Source: Streptomyces sp. CB02980 (GTDB lineage: Bacteria > Actinomycetota > Actinomycetes > Streptomycetales > Streptomycetaceae). From it: a stretch of DNA of 64,000 nucleotides. Position numbers and translations under genes: made by a program. The notes beneath the pieces are model-generated. The model had not been told where the DNA came from. It made no database searches and saw nothing but the letters and a program-made list of their open reading frames with translations. Every line of letters begins with the position of its first letter. The first letter of the stretch is position 1. The stretch spans positions 598,845 to 662,844 of the forward strand of contig NZ_JACSCH020000001.1 of the NCBI RefSeq assembly GCF_014451325.2, read 5' to 3'. This document shows, piece after piece, positions 18,786 through 28,021 of this stretch.

Positions 18786-19937
18786 ATGACAGCAGACCTG
18801 GTCCGGGACTCATGGAACCGCATCGACGCGTGGCTGCGCGAGCACGCGCCTCGTACTTTCGCCACGCTTCAGCCGCCAGCGGGAGATGAGGAGATTGTGG
18901 CAGCGCAAGAGGAACTCGGTGTCACCTTCCCTCCGGACCTGGTCGCTTCACTGCTCCGGCACAACGGGGCGGTGGACGGGGCGGAGGCTTTCCGGTTCAG
19001 CACGGACGACCGGCTGCTCGGAGTGAGTGGGATCCTCGGAGATACCGGGTTCATGCGCGGCGTCGCCCAAGACCTTGACGAGGAGGGGGCCGAGCACTAT
19101 TGGCATCACGGCTACGTGAAGTTCGGTTCCTATGGGGCGACGTCGGACGGTCTCATGATCGATTGCCGCACTGGGCGGGACTCTTTCGGTGCGATCGGAC
19201 GGTTCTTCGACGAGACCGGCACCAGTTTCGGTCAGGCCGACTCGCTGGGTGGGTATCTGGCAGAGCTGGCCGGCCGGCTCGAGCGCGGGCAGGACGGTGG
19301 TGTCGTGACGTTCAACGGTCGGCTGTTCTGGGAGTCGGCCATGTCTGCCCGCCCTGAGTGGGGCAGCGCCGACGATCCCCTTCCCGCACCGGACGAGCCG
19401 CTACCTGAGCTGGACCTTTCCTGCAGTCCCACCGACCTCCTCCACGTGAGTTACCTGGACGGATTTGAGGAACTCGGTGCACTGCTCGCGGTCCTGCCAC
19501 GTGAGCAGGTGGCTGAGGCTGCGCGGAAGCAGCTGCGCAGACTGGCGGTCGAAACGGGCTTGAACAAATACCCGGAGGTCAAGTCAGCTCTGGACGCGTT
19601 GGAGCGGGGTGAAGCCCCACCACGGCTGGACCAGACCGATCCACTGGCCTTGCGCCTACGCGCGGTGCTTGTGCAGGCGAACACCCACCGAGACGTCACT
19701 CGCAGGTGGGCCGCGGAGAAGATGGCACACGGGATCTGGGGGTCCCCCTACAGGTCCGTGTACGAGAGCGCGGGGATCCGGAGTCGCCTTACTGTCGACT
19801 GGCGTGCGGATCTGCATGCGGACCTGGGCAATCCTCCACTGCCACCGATACCTGACGATCGATTCTGGGGGACCCTGCGCAACCCCGCCATCGACTCCAG
19901 CTGGTACGCAGCTCAGTACGCCCGAGATCAGGACTGA
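18786..19937 (+). CDS. SUKH (SMI1/KNR4)-domain protein, possible immunity protein
   Basis: A 383-residue protein. The first 175 residues match the SMI1/KNR4 (SUKH) pattern: W-x-x-I-x-x-W near the start, an LGVTFPPDLVASLLRHNG core and GLMIDCRTG later. SUKH proteins are frequent immunity factors against secreted polymorphic toxins. The C-terminal 190 residues are of unknown family and include an acidic, Pro-rich linker. I chose ATG 18786; GTG 18762 in the same frame is an alternative and would add MSDTKVSP. A strong terminator follows. An IS110 remnant separates it from the effector-like gene at 21042. Confidence 0.75.
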   Translation: MTADLVRDSWNRIDAWLREHAPRTFATLQPPAGDEEIVAAQEELGVTFPPDLVASLLRHNGAVDGAEAFRFSTDDRLLGVSGILGDTGFMRGVAQDLDEEGAEHYWHHGYVKFGSYGATSDGLMIDCRTGRDSFGAIGRFFDETGTSFGQADSLGGYLAELAGRLERGQDGGVVTFNGRLFWESAMSARPEWGSADDPLPAPDEPLPELDLSCSPTDLLHVSYLDGFEELGALLAVLPREQVAEAARKQLRRLAVETGLNKYPEVKSALDALERGEAPPRLDQTDPLALRLRAVLVQANTHRDVTRRWAAEKMAHGIWGSPYRSVYESAGIRSRLTVDWRADLHADLGNPPLPPIPDDRFWGTLRNPAIDSSWYAAQYARDQD

Positions 19938-19960
19938 CCCCAGCGGCTCCGGTTCCGCGT

Positions 19961-19999
19961 GAGCGCTTCATGTGGCGGTCATCGCCACATGAAGCGCTC
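19961..19999 (+). terminator. strong hairpin terminator after the SUKH gene
   Basis: Perfect 17-bp arms, GAGCGCTTCATGTGGCG and CGCCACATGAAGCGCTC, with a 5-nt loop, 23 bp after the stop codon. Confidence 0.85.
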
Positions 20000-20146
20000 C
20001 GTCACAATGATGGATCGTGAAGTGCGGCGAGCGAGGGCCCTCGGGCTGTTGGTCGAGATGTCTGACGTCTCAATCACGTTGCGCGGAGGCCTCGTTGGTC
20101 GTCCTTCCGTGCCTCAGTCCAATCGCCTCTTCGAGGCGAAGCCTGT

Positions 20147-20650
20147 TCGACTGCTCACCGGCTCCGGGCCCGGCTCTCCGGAATCTTCCCGGGCCTGGAG
20201 CGGGCCTTGGACCTCACGAACAAGGGCCCGCTGACCCTGCTGACCGGTTACCAGACCCCTTCGGCCGTGCGCCGGCTCGGCGCCGAGCGCCTGGAGACCT
20301 GGCTGCGGAACTGCAAGGTTCTCCACGCCGATCCGCTCGCCGAGACCGCGGTTCAGGCCGCCGAACGTCAGCACACCAGCCTGCCCGGGGAGAAGCCGAC
20401 CGCTCAGATGGTGCACACGCTGGTGAAGGAGCTGATGGCCCTCAACGAGGAGGTCGCCGAGGCAATCTGCGGCGCCCCCCAGCGGTACAACCGACGGCTC
20501 CAGCGCGTGCTCTACACCTCCGCGCTGTTCAGCATCCGACGGTCCGAGGAATCCCGCCGGTTCTACGACCGCAAACGAGCCGAGGGCAAGCGCCACACCC
20601 AAGCCGTCCTCGCCCTCGCCCTCGCACGCCGCCGCGTCAAGGTCCTCTGA
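20147..20650 (+). pseudogene. truncated IS110-family transposase
   Basis: An open frame matching the middle and C-terminal part of IS110/IS116/IS902 transposases: RLSGIFPGLERALDLTNKGP, LLTGYQTPSAVRRLG and LPGEKPTAQMVHTLVKELMA, then the terminal SEESRRFYDRKRAEGKRHTQ. The N-terminal DEDD catalytic domain is absent. A further internal block, normally holding the second conserved domain with its Ser, is deleted after EEVAEAICGAPQRYNRRLQR. TTG 20207 is the first in-frame start-like codon, but similarity begins upstream of it. No matching terminal repeats were found, so the element is dead. Confidence 0.8.
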
Positions 20651-21041
20651 GCCCTCCTCCGCGGCGGACGGACCTACGAGCTCACACCGCGACCGCCCTC
20701 GCGGCTTGACAGACGGCATGAGGAATCGGCGGCACGGGACAAAGGGTGGCCCCTGTCGCGTCTCCGGTGATCTGGCCCCTGTCTCAAGTGACTTGGTCCG
20801 ATTCACTCGAGGTCTCAGAAGATCTGGTTCGCCGGCATGCGGGATGTCCTGTCACCTCGCAGCCGGCGGCTTCCCATGGGGCGCACTCCGCGCTGCTCGA
20901 TTCCCACCGCGCGCGGGTGACCATTGGCCGGCCTCGGGCCCGTTGTGCCCTTCTGGCTGCCCTTTCGGCCCTCACAGGGGCCGTACAGAGGCCCTAGTCT
21001 CGGACTTCGGGGCCGAACAGCGACCTGGAGAGCTGGCAAGC
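20651..21041. other. 391-bp gap with a short direct repeat
   Basis: No gene recognised. TGGCCCCTGTC occurs twice (about 20748 and 20772), which may be residue of the insertion event. The promoter for the gene at 21042 should lie in the right half. Confidence 0.35.
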
Positions 21042-22007
21042 ATGCACGAGACAAGGACGCCCGAGGTGTCACCGGCAGCTGCGGCAGCACCGAGGAGGCA
21101 GGCACAGGGCGCGGCCCCGGAGCACTCCGCCCGACAGGTGCCGCACCCCGCCGTACTCGCCGACCTCCAACGGACGGTGGGCAACGCGGCCGTGACGCGC
21201 TGGGTGCAGTGCCAGGAAGATCCCGGGGCCAGGGAGGAGGCGCGGCGGCATGCCGCCGATCCCACCGTGCACGGCGAGTGGGGCACTTTCCGCGACACGA
21301 TGGCGCAGGCGGGCTTCCCCAACGACGTCACGGACGACGCCTGGCAGCTCATCCTCAGTGGCATCGCCGAACAGGGGCAGCTCAACGACGAGGCCATGGC
21401 GAAGTACGCCGGCCGCCAGGAACAGCGCGACCATCGCGCGTCGAACAGCTGGTACCAAGAGCTCGTGCAGCTCATCGGCGAATACCTGAAGATCGACACG
21501 CCGACGCTGGCTCTCTGGTCGGGCGGCAGGCAGGTCAGCGACTACGCCCTTGCCAAGGGCCACACCCCCCTGGAGTCCACCCCCTTCGGGGGCGTGGTCG
21601 ACAAGCTGACCTTGACCCCTGACTGGATGCTCAAGACACCGATGTGGAACGTCCTGTCCAAGGCCTTCGTGAACCATGCCCGCGGCCCCGTCCACATCTT
21701 TCTGCGGGCATTCAACCCCGACAGCGTTCTCATCTCGCAGGAGGTCCCGCAACTGCGCGTGGTCATGGCGCTCAACCCGGCAGTGCGGCTCATCTGGCAC
21801 CCGGTGTACGTCGCGGCCGACGGGAAGCTGATGGAGGTCACCAAGAGCCTTGAGCTGGCCTCCGACACGTCCTACTCCACCCGGGACGAGTGCGTGCAGG
21901 TCCTCTACGACTACCTCCGGCTCAAGCACGACCCGGCCAACGCCCACTCCCAGCGTGCCCACATGGAGATGAGCGCCCACCTCGCCGCCAACGGCAACCC
22001 GCAATAG
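21042..22007 (+). CDS. unknown protein with an eCIS-type N-terminal leader (LQRTVGNAAV)
   Basis: A 321-residue protein I cannot assign to an enzyme family. After a low-complexity start (PAAAAAPRRQ) it carries ADLQRTVGNAAVTRWVQ at about residues 45-61. The LQRxxGNxAV motif recurs in DUF4157-like and other actinobacterial proteins associated with extracellular contractile injection systems. The remaining 250 residues are globular, with hydrophobic strands such as GPVHIFLRAF and RLIWHPVYVA, and could be a toxin or effector domain. GGAG lies about 11 bases ahead of ATG 21042. A SUKH-domain gene lies 1.1 kb upstream. An effector role is inference only. Confidence 0.6.
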   Translation: MHETRTPEVSPAAAAAPRRQAQGAAPEHSARQVPHPAVLADLQRTVGNAAVTRWVQCQEDPGAREEARRHAADPTVHGEWGTFRDTMAQAGFPNDVTDDAWQLILSGIAEQGQLNDEAMAKYAGRQEQRDHRASNSWYQELVQLIGEYLKIDTPTLALWSGGRQVSDYALAKGHTPLESTPFGGVVDKLTLTPDWMLKTPMWNVLSKAFVNHARGPVHIFLRAFNPDSVLISQEVPQLRVVMALNPAVRLIWHPVYVAADGKLMEVTKSLELASDTSYSTRDECVQVLYDYLRLKHDPANAHSQRAHMEMSAHLAANGNPQ

Positions 22008-22767
22008 CGCCGGCTTCACGGTCCCTGCGGCGCACGCAAACCGATGTCCAGGTCCGTCTTCGACGGACCAGATCGTTTGATACGGGACTGCCATGTGACG
22101 GCGAAACCCGAGCATGTGTCACTCAAGGCTGAGTGCATCGTTGCGGTGCGACTCAGGCCGGCGGGTCCTGCCACGCCGCAGCGGCGCTGGACGACCCGCT
22201 GCGGCGTAGCAGAACGCCAACGCTTCAGCGTCGGATGCGGATGGTCACCTGGATGCCACCGGCGGCACTCACTCCGCCGCCGATGACCCCGACGGCGGTG
22301 GCCGCGACGGCGTGATCAGTCAGGGCCAGGATGACCACGGCGACAGTGCACCGCGCTCCCGAAGGAGCCGACCCACAGCCCGGGCGCAAGGTCACGGCGG
22401 GTGACGCCGAGCGGGTTCCGTCCCGTCGCGGGGGCCTGCAGGTGACCGCCGCCTCGATCGCCTTCGGCGTCTTCTTTCACGCTGGCCGGCCGCACCGGGG
22501 CCCCGCGCGGGCACCGCTCGTTGCGACGGTGGGGGCAATGTGCCTCACCTTCCCTGTGCCAGCAGTGCCGCCCGGCCCCGACATCGCCCCGGGACCCGGA
22601 TTCCTCCACCACGCGCCGCGACTGGGGAGCGTCGGCGCTCCCCACGGTGCATGCAATCACCGTCATCCCGAGCACACCGACTACCTGCGGTTGCATTTAT
22701 AGCGCGTCTGCAATTATTGTCGAGGCACGTAAGGAGCCTACTCAAGCAATCACAGAAGGGGTGAGCC
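22008..22767. other. 760-bp gap, mostly non-coding
   Basis: On the minus strand, 22225-22338 could encode a 37-residue hydrophobic peptide (GTG start) ending GGIQVTIRIRR, perhaps the tail of a small membrane protein; there is no ribosome site. The plus-strand frame 22331-22702 has shadow-like composition. Just upstream of the MFS gene, TTGCATTTAT...CTGCAA (22691-22713) forms an imperfect inverted repeat near a possible -35 box and may be a regulator site. Confidence 0.35.
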
Positions 22768-23994
22768 ATGCCGCTCGCACTCCTCGCCCTGGCAGTCGGG
22801 GCCTTCGGCATCGGCACGACCGAGTTCGTCGTCATGGGGCTACTGCCCGAGATCGCCGGCGACTACGGCGTCTCGATCCCCACCGCCGGTCTGCTCGTCA
22901 CCGGCTACGCGCTCGGCGTCGTCGTCGGCGCGCCACTGCTGACCGTCCTCGGCAGCAAGGTGAGCCGCAAGCGGATGCTCATGCTGCTCATGGGACTGTT
23001 CGTGGTCGGCAACATACTCTCCGCCATCGCCCCGAGCTTCGGATTGATGGTGACCGGCCGTGTGATCGCCTCGCTCGCGCACGGCTCGTTCTTCGGCATC
23101 GGGTCCGTCGTCGCCGCCGGACTCGTCGCCCCGGACAAGAAGGCCGGCGCCATCGCCACCATGTTCACCGGCCTCACCGTCGCCAACATCGTCGGCGTGC
23201 CGCTCGGCACCCTCATCGGGCAGGCCGTCGGCTGGCGCACCACCTTCGCGATCGTCGCCGCGCTCGGAGTGATCGGCCTGTTCGGCATCTCCAAGCTGGT
23301 CCCCGCCATGCCCCGCCCGGAGGGCACCCACCTGCGCCGGGAGCTGAAGGCGTTCCGCAACCCCCAGGTACTGCTCGCGATGGCGATGACCGTGCTCGGC
23401 TTCGGCGGCGTCTTCGCCGCGATCACCTACATCGCACCGATGATGACCGAGGTCGCCGGCTACTCCGACGGCGCGGTCACCTGGCTCCTGGTCCTCTTCG
23501 GCGTCGGAATGTTCCTCGGCAACCTGCTCGGCGGCCGGTTCGCCGACCGCGCGCTGATGCCCCTGCTGTACGCCGCCCTGGGCGGGCTCGTGATCGTCCT
23601 CGCCCTCTTCACCGTGGTCGCCCACGACAAGGTCCTCGCCGCGATCGCCATCTTCCTCGTCGGAGCGCTCGGCTTCGCCACCGTCCCGCCGCTGCAGAAG
23701 CGCGTCCTCGACCAGGCGCACGGCGCACCGACCCTGGCCTCCGCCGTCAACATCGGCGCCTTCAACCTCGGCAACGCGCTCGCCGCCTGGCTTGGCGGCC
23801 TCGTCATCGCCGCCGGCCTCGGCTACACCGCGCCGAACTGGGTCGGCGCCGTCCTCGCCGGAGCCGCGCTCGGCCTCGCCCTCTGGTCCGCCGCGCTGGA
23901 ACGCCGGGCCCCCGCGAGCACCGATGCCTCCGATGCCGCGACCGCCGATGCCGCGGACACCAGCGCCGTCGCCCGTGTCGCCGTACACCACTGA
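22768..23994 (+). CDS. MFS transporter, AraJ/DHA1 type
   Basis: A 408-residue, 12-helix major facilitator of the drug:proton antiporter-1 class. The first helix reads AFGIGTTEFVVMGLLPEIA, as in AraJ, NepI and YdhP-type exporters. Loop 2-3 carries GSKVSRKRMLM, and a long cytoplasmic loop follows helix 6. The ATG follows AGAAGGGGTGAGCC. The C-terminal 30 residues are Ala/Asp-rich and soluble. It heads an operon with an HbpS-like protein and an aldo/keto reductase, a grouping that recalls stress or electrophile-response units. The exported compound is unknown. Confidence 0.93.
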   Translation: MPLALLALAVGAFGIGTTEFVVMGLLPEIAGDYGVSIPTAGLLVTGYALGVVVGAPLLTVLGSKVSRKRMLMLLMGLFVVGNILSAIAPSFGLMVTGRVIASLAHGSFFGIGSVVAAGLVAPDKKAGAIATMFTGLTVANIVGVPLGTLIGQAVGWRTTFAIVAALGVIGLFGISKLVPAMPRPEGTHLRRELKAFRNPQVLLAMAMTVLGFGGVFAAITYIAPMMTEVAGYSDGAVTWLLVLFGVGMFLGNLLGGRFADRALMPLLYAALGGLVIVLALFTVVAHDKVLAAIAIFLVGALGFATVPPLQKRVLDQAHGAPTLASAVNIGAFNLGNALAAWLGGLVIAAGLGYTAPNWVGAVLAGAALGLALWSAALERRAPASTDASDAATADAADTSAVARVAVHH

Positions 23995-24037
23995 CCCCCT
24001 CCTCTCCCCCGCCGCACACCACCCCAGGAGAAGCGCC

Positions 24038-24457
24038 ATGACCACCACCGCCGTCGCCCCGCTGACCACCCAGGACGCCGAGATCCTGCTCACCGCCGCC
24101 CGTCGCGCCGCCGAGGCCGCCGGGGCCACCGTGAGCGTCACCGTCCTCGATGCCGGCGGCCACCTCCTCGCCTTCCGCCGCGACGACCGCGCCGTACTGA
24201 TCTCCGGCGAGACCAGCACCCGCAAGGCCTACACCGCCCTGCAGCTCAACGCCCCCACCGCCGACCTCGTCGACCTGGTCAAGCCGGACGGCCCCTTCCA
24301 CTCCCTGACCACGGCCCTGGACCGCCCGCTCCTCTTCATCGCCGGCGGCGTCCCCGTCCACCGCGGCGGCACGCTCATCGGCGCCATCGGTGTCGGCGGC
24401 GGCGCGCCCGAGCAGGACCACTCCTTCGCGGTCACGGCCACCGCAGCCCTCGTCTGA
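24038..24457 (+). CDS. GlcG/HbpS-family (DUF336) protein
   Basis: A 139-residue protein of the GlcG/HbpS fold. Conserved features include VSVTVLDAGGHLLAFRRDD, the SxRKAYTA segment and the glycine-rich end GTLIGAIGVGGGAPEQD. Some members bind haem or cobalamin, while others accompany glycolate or propanediol enzymes without known activity. There is no signal peptide, so unlike secreted HbpS it should be cytoplasmic. CAGGAG precedes ATG 24038, 43 bp after the MFS gene. Confidence 0.9.
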   Translation: MTTTAVAPLTTQDAEILLTAARRAAEAAGATVSVTVLDAGGHLLAFRRDDRAVLISGETSTRKAYTALQLNAPTADLVDLVKPDGPFHSLTTALDRPLLFIAGGVPVHRGGTLIGAIGVGGGAPEQDHSFAVTATAALV

Positions 24458-24521
24458 TCCGTACCGGCGAGAAACCCGTAGCGACATCCGCAGAGAAACC
24501 CGTAGAGAAAGCAGTCCACGC

Positions 24522-25346
24522 ATGTCCCACCTCCCCACCGTCACGCTCAACAACGGCGTGGAGATCCCGCAGTTCGGCTTCGGTGTCTTCCAGATCCCCG
24601 ACGACGAGACGACCGCCGCCGTCGGCCACGCCCTCCAGGCCGGTTACCGCTCCTTGGACACCGCCGCCGTCTACGGCAACGAGGCCGGCGTCGGACGGGC
24701 GCTCGCCGACTCCGGCATCGACCGCGACGAGCTCTTCGTGACGACCAAGCTCTGGAACGCCGACCAGGGGTACGACTCCACCCTGCGGGCCTTCGAGGAC
24801 AGCCTCGCCAAGCTGGGCCTCGACCACGTGGACCTGTACCTGATCCACTGGCCGACGCCGGCGCGTGACCTGTACGTCGACACCTGGCGCGCCATCGAGA
24901 AGCTGGTCGCCGACGGGCGAGTCCGCGCCGCCGGAGTCTCCAACTTCCAGCCCGCGCATCTGAAGCGGCTGCTCGACAGCAGCAGTCTCGTCCCGGCCGT
25001 CAACCAGATCGAGCTCCACCCGGCGCTCCAGCAGCGGGAACTCCGCGACCTGCACGCCGCCCACTCCATCGCCACCGAAGCGTGGAGCCCGCTCGCCCAG
25101 GGCGCCGTCCTCGCCGAGCCGGCCCTCGTGGACATCGCCGCACGGCACGACAAGTCCCCCGCCCAGGTGGTGCTGCGCTGGCACCTCCAGCTCGGGAACG
25201 TCGCGATCCCGAAGTCCGTCACCCCCGCTCGTATCCGCGAGAACATCGACGTCTTCGACTTCGTCCTCTCCGACGAGGAGATGAGCGCGCTCGGCGGCCT
25301 CGACCGCGGACTGCGCACCGGGCCGGACCCCGACACCCTCAACTGA
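24522..25346 (+). CDS. aldo/keto reductase (2,5-diketo-D-gluconate reductase-like)
   Basis: A 274-residue NADPH-dependent (beta/alpha)8 reductase. Catalytic residues are visible as Asp in SLDTAAVYGNE (with Tyr), Lys in FVTTKLWN and His in DLYLIHWP. The C-terminal cofactor motif is IPKSVTPARIREN. Family members reduce aldehydes and ketones such as methylglyoxal or diketogluconate. It is the third gene of the MFS operon. The 64-bp gap before it holds a near-duplicate GAGAAACCCGTAG, indicating local slippage rather than a regulatory feature. Confidence 0.95.
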   Translation: MSHLPTVTLNNGVEIPQFGFGVFQIPDDETTAAVGHALQAGYRSLDTAAVYGNEAGVGRALADSGIDRDELFVTTKLWNADQGYDSTLRAFEDSLAKLGLDHVDLYLIHWPTPARDLYVDTWRAIEKLVADGRVRAAGVSNFQPAHLKRLLDSSSLVPAVNQIELHPALQQRELRDLHAAHSIATEAWSPLAQGAVLAEPALVDIAARHDKSPAQVVLRWHLQLGNVAIPKSVTPARIRENIDVFDFVLSDEEMSALGGLDRGLRTGPDPDTLN

Positions 25347-25442
25347 GCCCGTCCCGGCTCCCGGATCGTCCGCGCCCCCGCCGCCCGTCGGCCGCGAGGG
25401 CGTACCGCAGGGCTCGGGCCGTCCGCGACGCGCGCGCCGGCC

Positions 25443-26615
25443 CTACGCCCGGACCGTGCGCAGCGAACCGTCCGTGCGGAGGTCTGCGAGCGTCGGGTAG
25501 CCGTCGACGGCCATGATCAGGTCGGCCTCGGCGAGGAGGGCGCGCAGGACGTGCACGATGCCGTCGGCGCCGCCGAGGGCGAGTCCGTACGCGTACGGGC
25601 GCCCGACGCCCACCGCCGTGGCCCCGAGCGCGAGGGCCTTGATGACGTCGGCGCCGCTGCGGACCCCCGAGTCGAAGAGCACGGGGAGGCCGTCGGCGGC
25701 GGCGACCACGTCGGGCAGGGCGTCCAGGGCGGGCAGGCCGCCGTTGGCCTGGCGGCCGCCGTGGTTGGAGCAGTAGATGCCGTCCACGCCGCCGTCCCTC
25801 GCGCGGCGGACGTCCTCGGGGTGGCAGATGCCCTTGAGGACGATCGGCAGGTCGGTGAGCGAGCGGAGCCAGGCCAGGTCGTCCCAGACGAGCGGCTTGC
25901 CGAAGACGCCCACCCACTCCAGGACGGCGGCGCGCGGGTCCTCCTCGGGGCTCTTGGCCAGCCGGGCCCGGAAGACGGGGTCCGAGGTGTAGTTCGCGAG
26001 CGCGTGTCCGCGCAGCTGGGGGAAGTTGCCGGTGGCGAGGTCCCTGGGCCGCCAGCCGGTGATCCAGGTGTCGAGCGTGACGACGATGCCCTTGAAGCCG
26101 GCGGCCTCGGCACGGCGTACGAGGCTCTCCGCGAGGTCGCGGTCGGTGGGCGTGTAGAGCTGGAAGAAGCCCGGCGTGTCGCCGAACTCGGCGGCGACGT
26201 CCTCCATCGGGTCCACGCTGAGCGTGGAGGCGATCATCGGCACGCCGGTACGGGCGGCGGCGCGGGCGGTCGCCAGGTCGCCGTGCCCGTCCTGAGCGCA
26301 GAGGCCGATCACGCCGACCGGCGCCATGAACAGCGGAGACGGCAGCTTGAGCCCGAGCAGGTCGACGGACAGGTCGCGCCGGGCCGCGCCGACCATCATG
26401 CGCGGCACGAGCCCCCAGGTGCGGAAGGCCGTGGCGTTGGCCTCCTGGGTGGACTCGTCACCCGCGCCGCCGGCCACGTACGACCACAGCGAGGGCGGGA
26501 GCGCGGCCCGCGCCCTCGTCTCCAGTTCGGCGAAGGTCATCGGCTGTGTGGGCAGGACGCCGAAGAGCCCGTCGAAGTAGATCTCGTGCTGGTAGTCGCC
26601 GTAGTGCTGGGGCAT
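25443..26615 (-). CDS. FMN-dependent alpha-hydroxy-acid oxidase, lactate 2-monooxygenase-like
   Basis: A 390-residue flavoenzyme of the glycolate/lactate oxidase family. It has the N-terminal Tyr-containing [13 protein letters not shown] segment, FMN-binding MAPVG and QLYTPTDR motifs, the Lys of IVLKGI, the active-site His in SNHGGRQ and a phosphate-binding end with [11 protein letters not shown] and GRPYAYGLA. Its length and LYTPTDRD motif are closest to lactate 2-monooxygenases, which convert L-lactate to acetate and CO2, but mandelate or other hydroxyacids are possible. Start ATG 26615, with GGAAGGGA about 12 bases upstream. It stands alone between divergently organised genes. Confidence 0.92.
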   Translation of the reverse strand: MPQHYGDYQHEIYFDGLFGVLPTQPMTFAELETRARAALPPSLWSYVAGGAGDESTQEANATAFRTWGLVPRMMVGAARRDLSVDLLGLKLPSPLFMAPVGVIGLCAQDGHGDLATARAAARTGVPMIASTLSVDPMEDVAAEFGDTPGFFQLYTPTDRDLAESLVRRAEAAGFKGIVVTLDTWITGWRPRDLATGNFPQLRGHALANYTSDPVFRARLAKSPEEDPRAAVLEWVGVFGKPLVWDDLAWLRSLTDLPIVLKGICHPEDVRRARDGGVDGIYCSNHGGRQANGGLPALDALPDVVAAADGLPVLFDSGVRSGADVIKALALGATAVGVGRPYAYGLALGGADGIVHVLRALLAEADLIMAVDGYPTLADLRTDGSLRTVRA

Positions 26616-26751
26616 GGGGTGACGTGTCCCTTCCGGTTCCTGACGGCGCGCTCGGGGCGCCCCGCCGTGGTGGCCCCCATGGTGCCCGCCCCGCGCGCCC
26701 GTGACCATGGAACGGCGGCCGGGAATGGACAGGTCTCGGTGTGACCGGTGG

Positions 26752-27858
26752 TCAGGAGCGCGACGCGGTCCTGCACCCGCCGTCCGGGCTCGCTGTCCCG
26801 CCGGACATCGACGTGCTGCGGTTGTACGGGTCGACGGTCTCGCCGTCGGGCGAACCGCCGTCCGACCCCCGGGTACCGAACTCCGGGGTGAAGTAGCCGG
26901 TGTGGGTGTCGCAGCCGCCGTTGGTCATGTCGACCTTGTACGAGACGAGGGAGAGGGTGCCCGGCTCGGTGATGATCTTCGAGGGGTCGTCCCAGTTCAC
27001 CACGACCTCGCGCCGCGCGATCGTGCGCACGACCTCGTCGCCGCCGGCCCCGGCCCGTACGACCGGGTAGACGTAGGTGACGTCGGTGGTCACCTGAAGC
27101 GCGCCGCGATCGCCCTCCCGGAACGTCATCCGGCCCCGGGTCTTGACGATGTCGCCGGCCAGGCGCGCGTACGAGGTGTCGAAGCGGCTGAAGAGGAGGA
27201 GCGGGTCGTTCTCCTCCGTCGGCGTGCCGAACGCGGCGGCCAGATAGTCCTTGACGTCCTTCTGGTGCGGGTTGATCAGGGCGATCGCCTGGGTGGGACG
27301 CCCACCGCGCAGCACGGCCGGGTCCAGACTGGTCGCGACGAGGAAGTCGCGCGTCTGCCGGAGCGCCTTCTCCACCTGTGCCTTGCTCATCCAACCGGTC
27401 GCCCGTGCGTCGGGGACGGTGATCCCGGCCGTGCCGTCCGCCCAGCGCACGGCGGGCGAGCCTCGGAACGGTTCGGCGGGCGTGGGGCGGCGGGCCGGTT
27501 CCACGGGCGGCGCGTCGGTCGGACGCCCCGACTCCTGGGCGAGCGGCGGTCCGGACGCCGCGCCCCCGCCGGAGGCGCCGATCATGTTCCACGGGTCGAG
27601 CGCCACGACCAGCAGCGCCGCGGCGGCGAGCAGCCCGACCAGGTACCGGCCCTTCCTGCGCCGGGCCGGGGCGGCGGGCGTGTACGTACGCCAACCGTCG
27701 TTTCCCGCAGGCTCGTTGCGCAGCCGGTCCGTCACGACCCGCGCCCGCGCGGACGGCTCCTTGGGCGCGTCCGCGACGCCTTCCACGGAATCCCGCAGGA
27801 ACTGTTCCCACACGTCGTCCGGCACCGACGAATCGCCCCGGTCCCCACCCGTATTCAC
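26752..27858 (-). CDS. single-pass membrane protein of unknown function
   Basis: A 368-residue protein. An N-terminal cytoplasmic region (about 80 residues) contains [29 protein letters not shown]. One membrane helix follows (around [21 protein letters not shown]), then a Pro-rich linker and an extracellular domain of about 220 residues with several beta strands and a terminal Ser/Gly-rich tail. The N-terminal pattern recalls streptomycete membrane proteins near sigma or anti-sigma genes, but no sigma factor is adjacent. GTG 27858 was chosen because GAGGAG stands six bases upstream. Unknown function. Confidence 0.85.
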   Translation of the reverse strand: MNTGGDRGDSSVPDDVWEQFLRDSVEGVADAPKEPSARARVVTDRLRNEPAGNDGWRTYTPAAPARRRKGRYLVGLLAAAALLVVALDPWNMIGASGGGAASGPPLAQESGRPTDAPPVEPARRPTPAEPFRGSPAVRWADGTAGITVPDARATGWMSKAQVEKALRQTRDFLVATSLDPAVLRGGRPTQAIALINPHQKDVKDYLAAAFGTPTEENDPLLLFSRFDTSYARLAGDIVKTRGRMTFREGDRGALQVTTDVTYVYPVVRAGAGGDEVVRTIARREVVVNWDDPSKIITEPGTLSLVSYKVDMTNGGCDTHTGYFTPEFGTRGSDGGSPDGETVDPYNRSTSMSGGTASPDGGCRTASRS

Positions 27859-28021
27859 ACCGCGCTCCTCGTATCGCACACGCCCGAATGGGCGGCCCAC
27901 CCCCGGGGCAACCGCATGATCCCATCCCGGACTTCGGGGTGTTGAGGCAGGTCAGGCCGTCCACGGCGCTCGGCCGGGCGCCCCTGGGATGAGGGCGACG
28001 GGGCGGGGCAAGGGCGGGGGC

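Noticed and set aside
19959..20234. 91-residue frame between the terminator and the transposase remnant
   Set aside because: Begins inside the terminator hairpin and runs out of frame over the transposase.
22331..22702. 123-residue plus-strand frame before the MFS gene
   Set aside because: Low-complexity His/Pro/Gly composition, no ribosome site, no recognisable fold.
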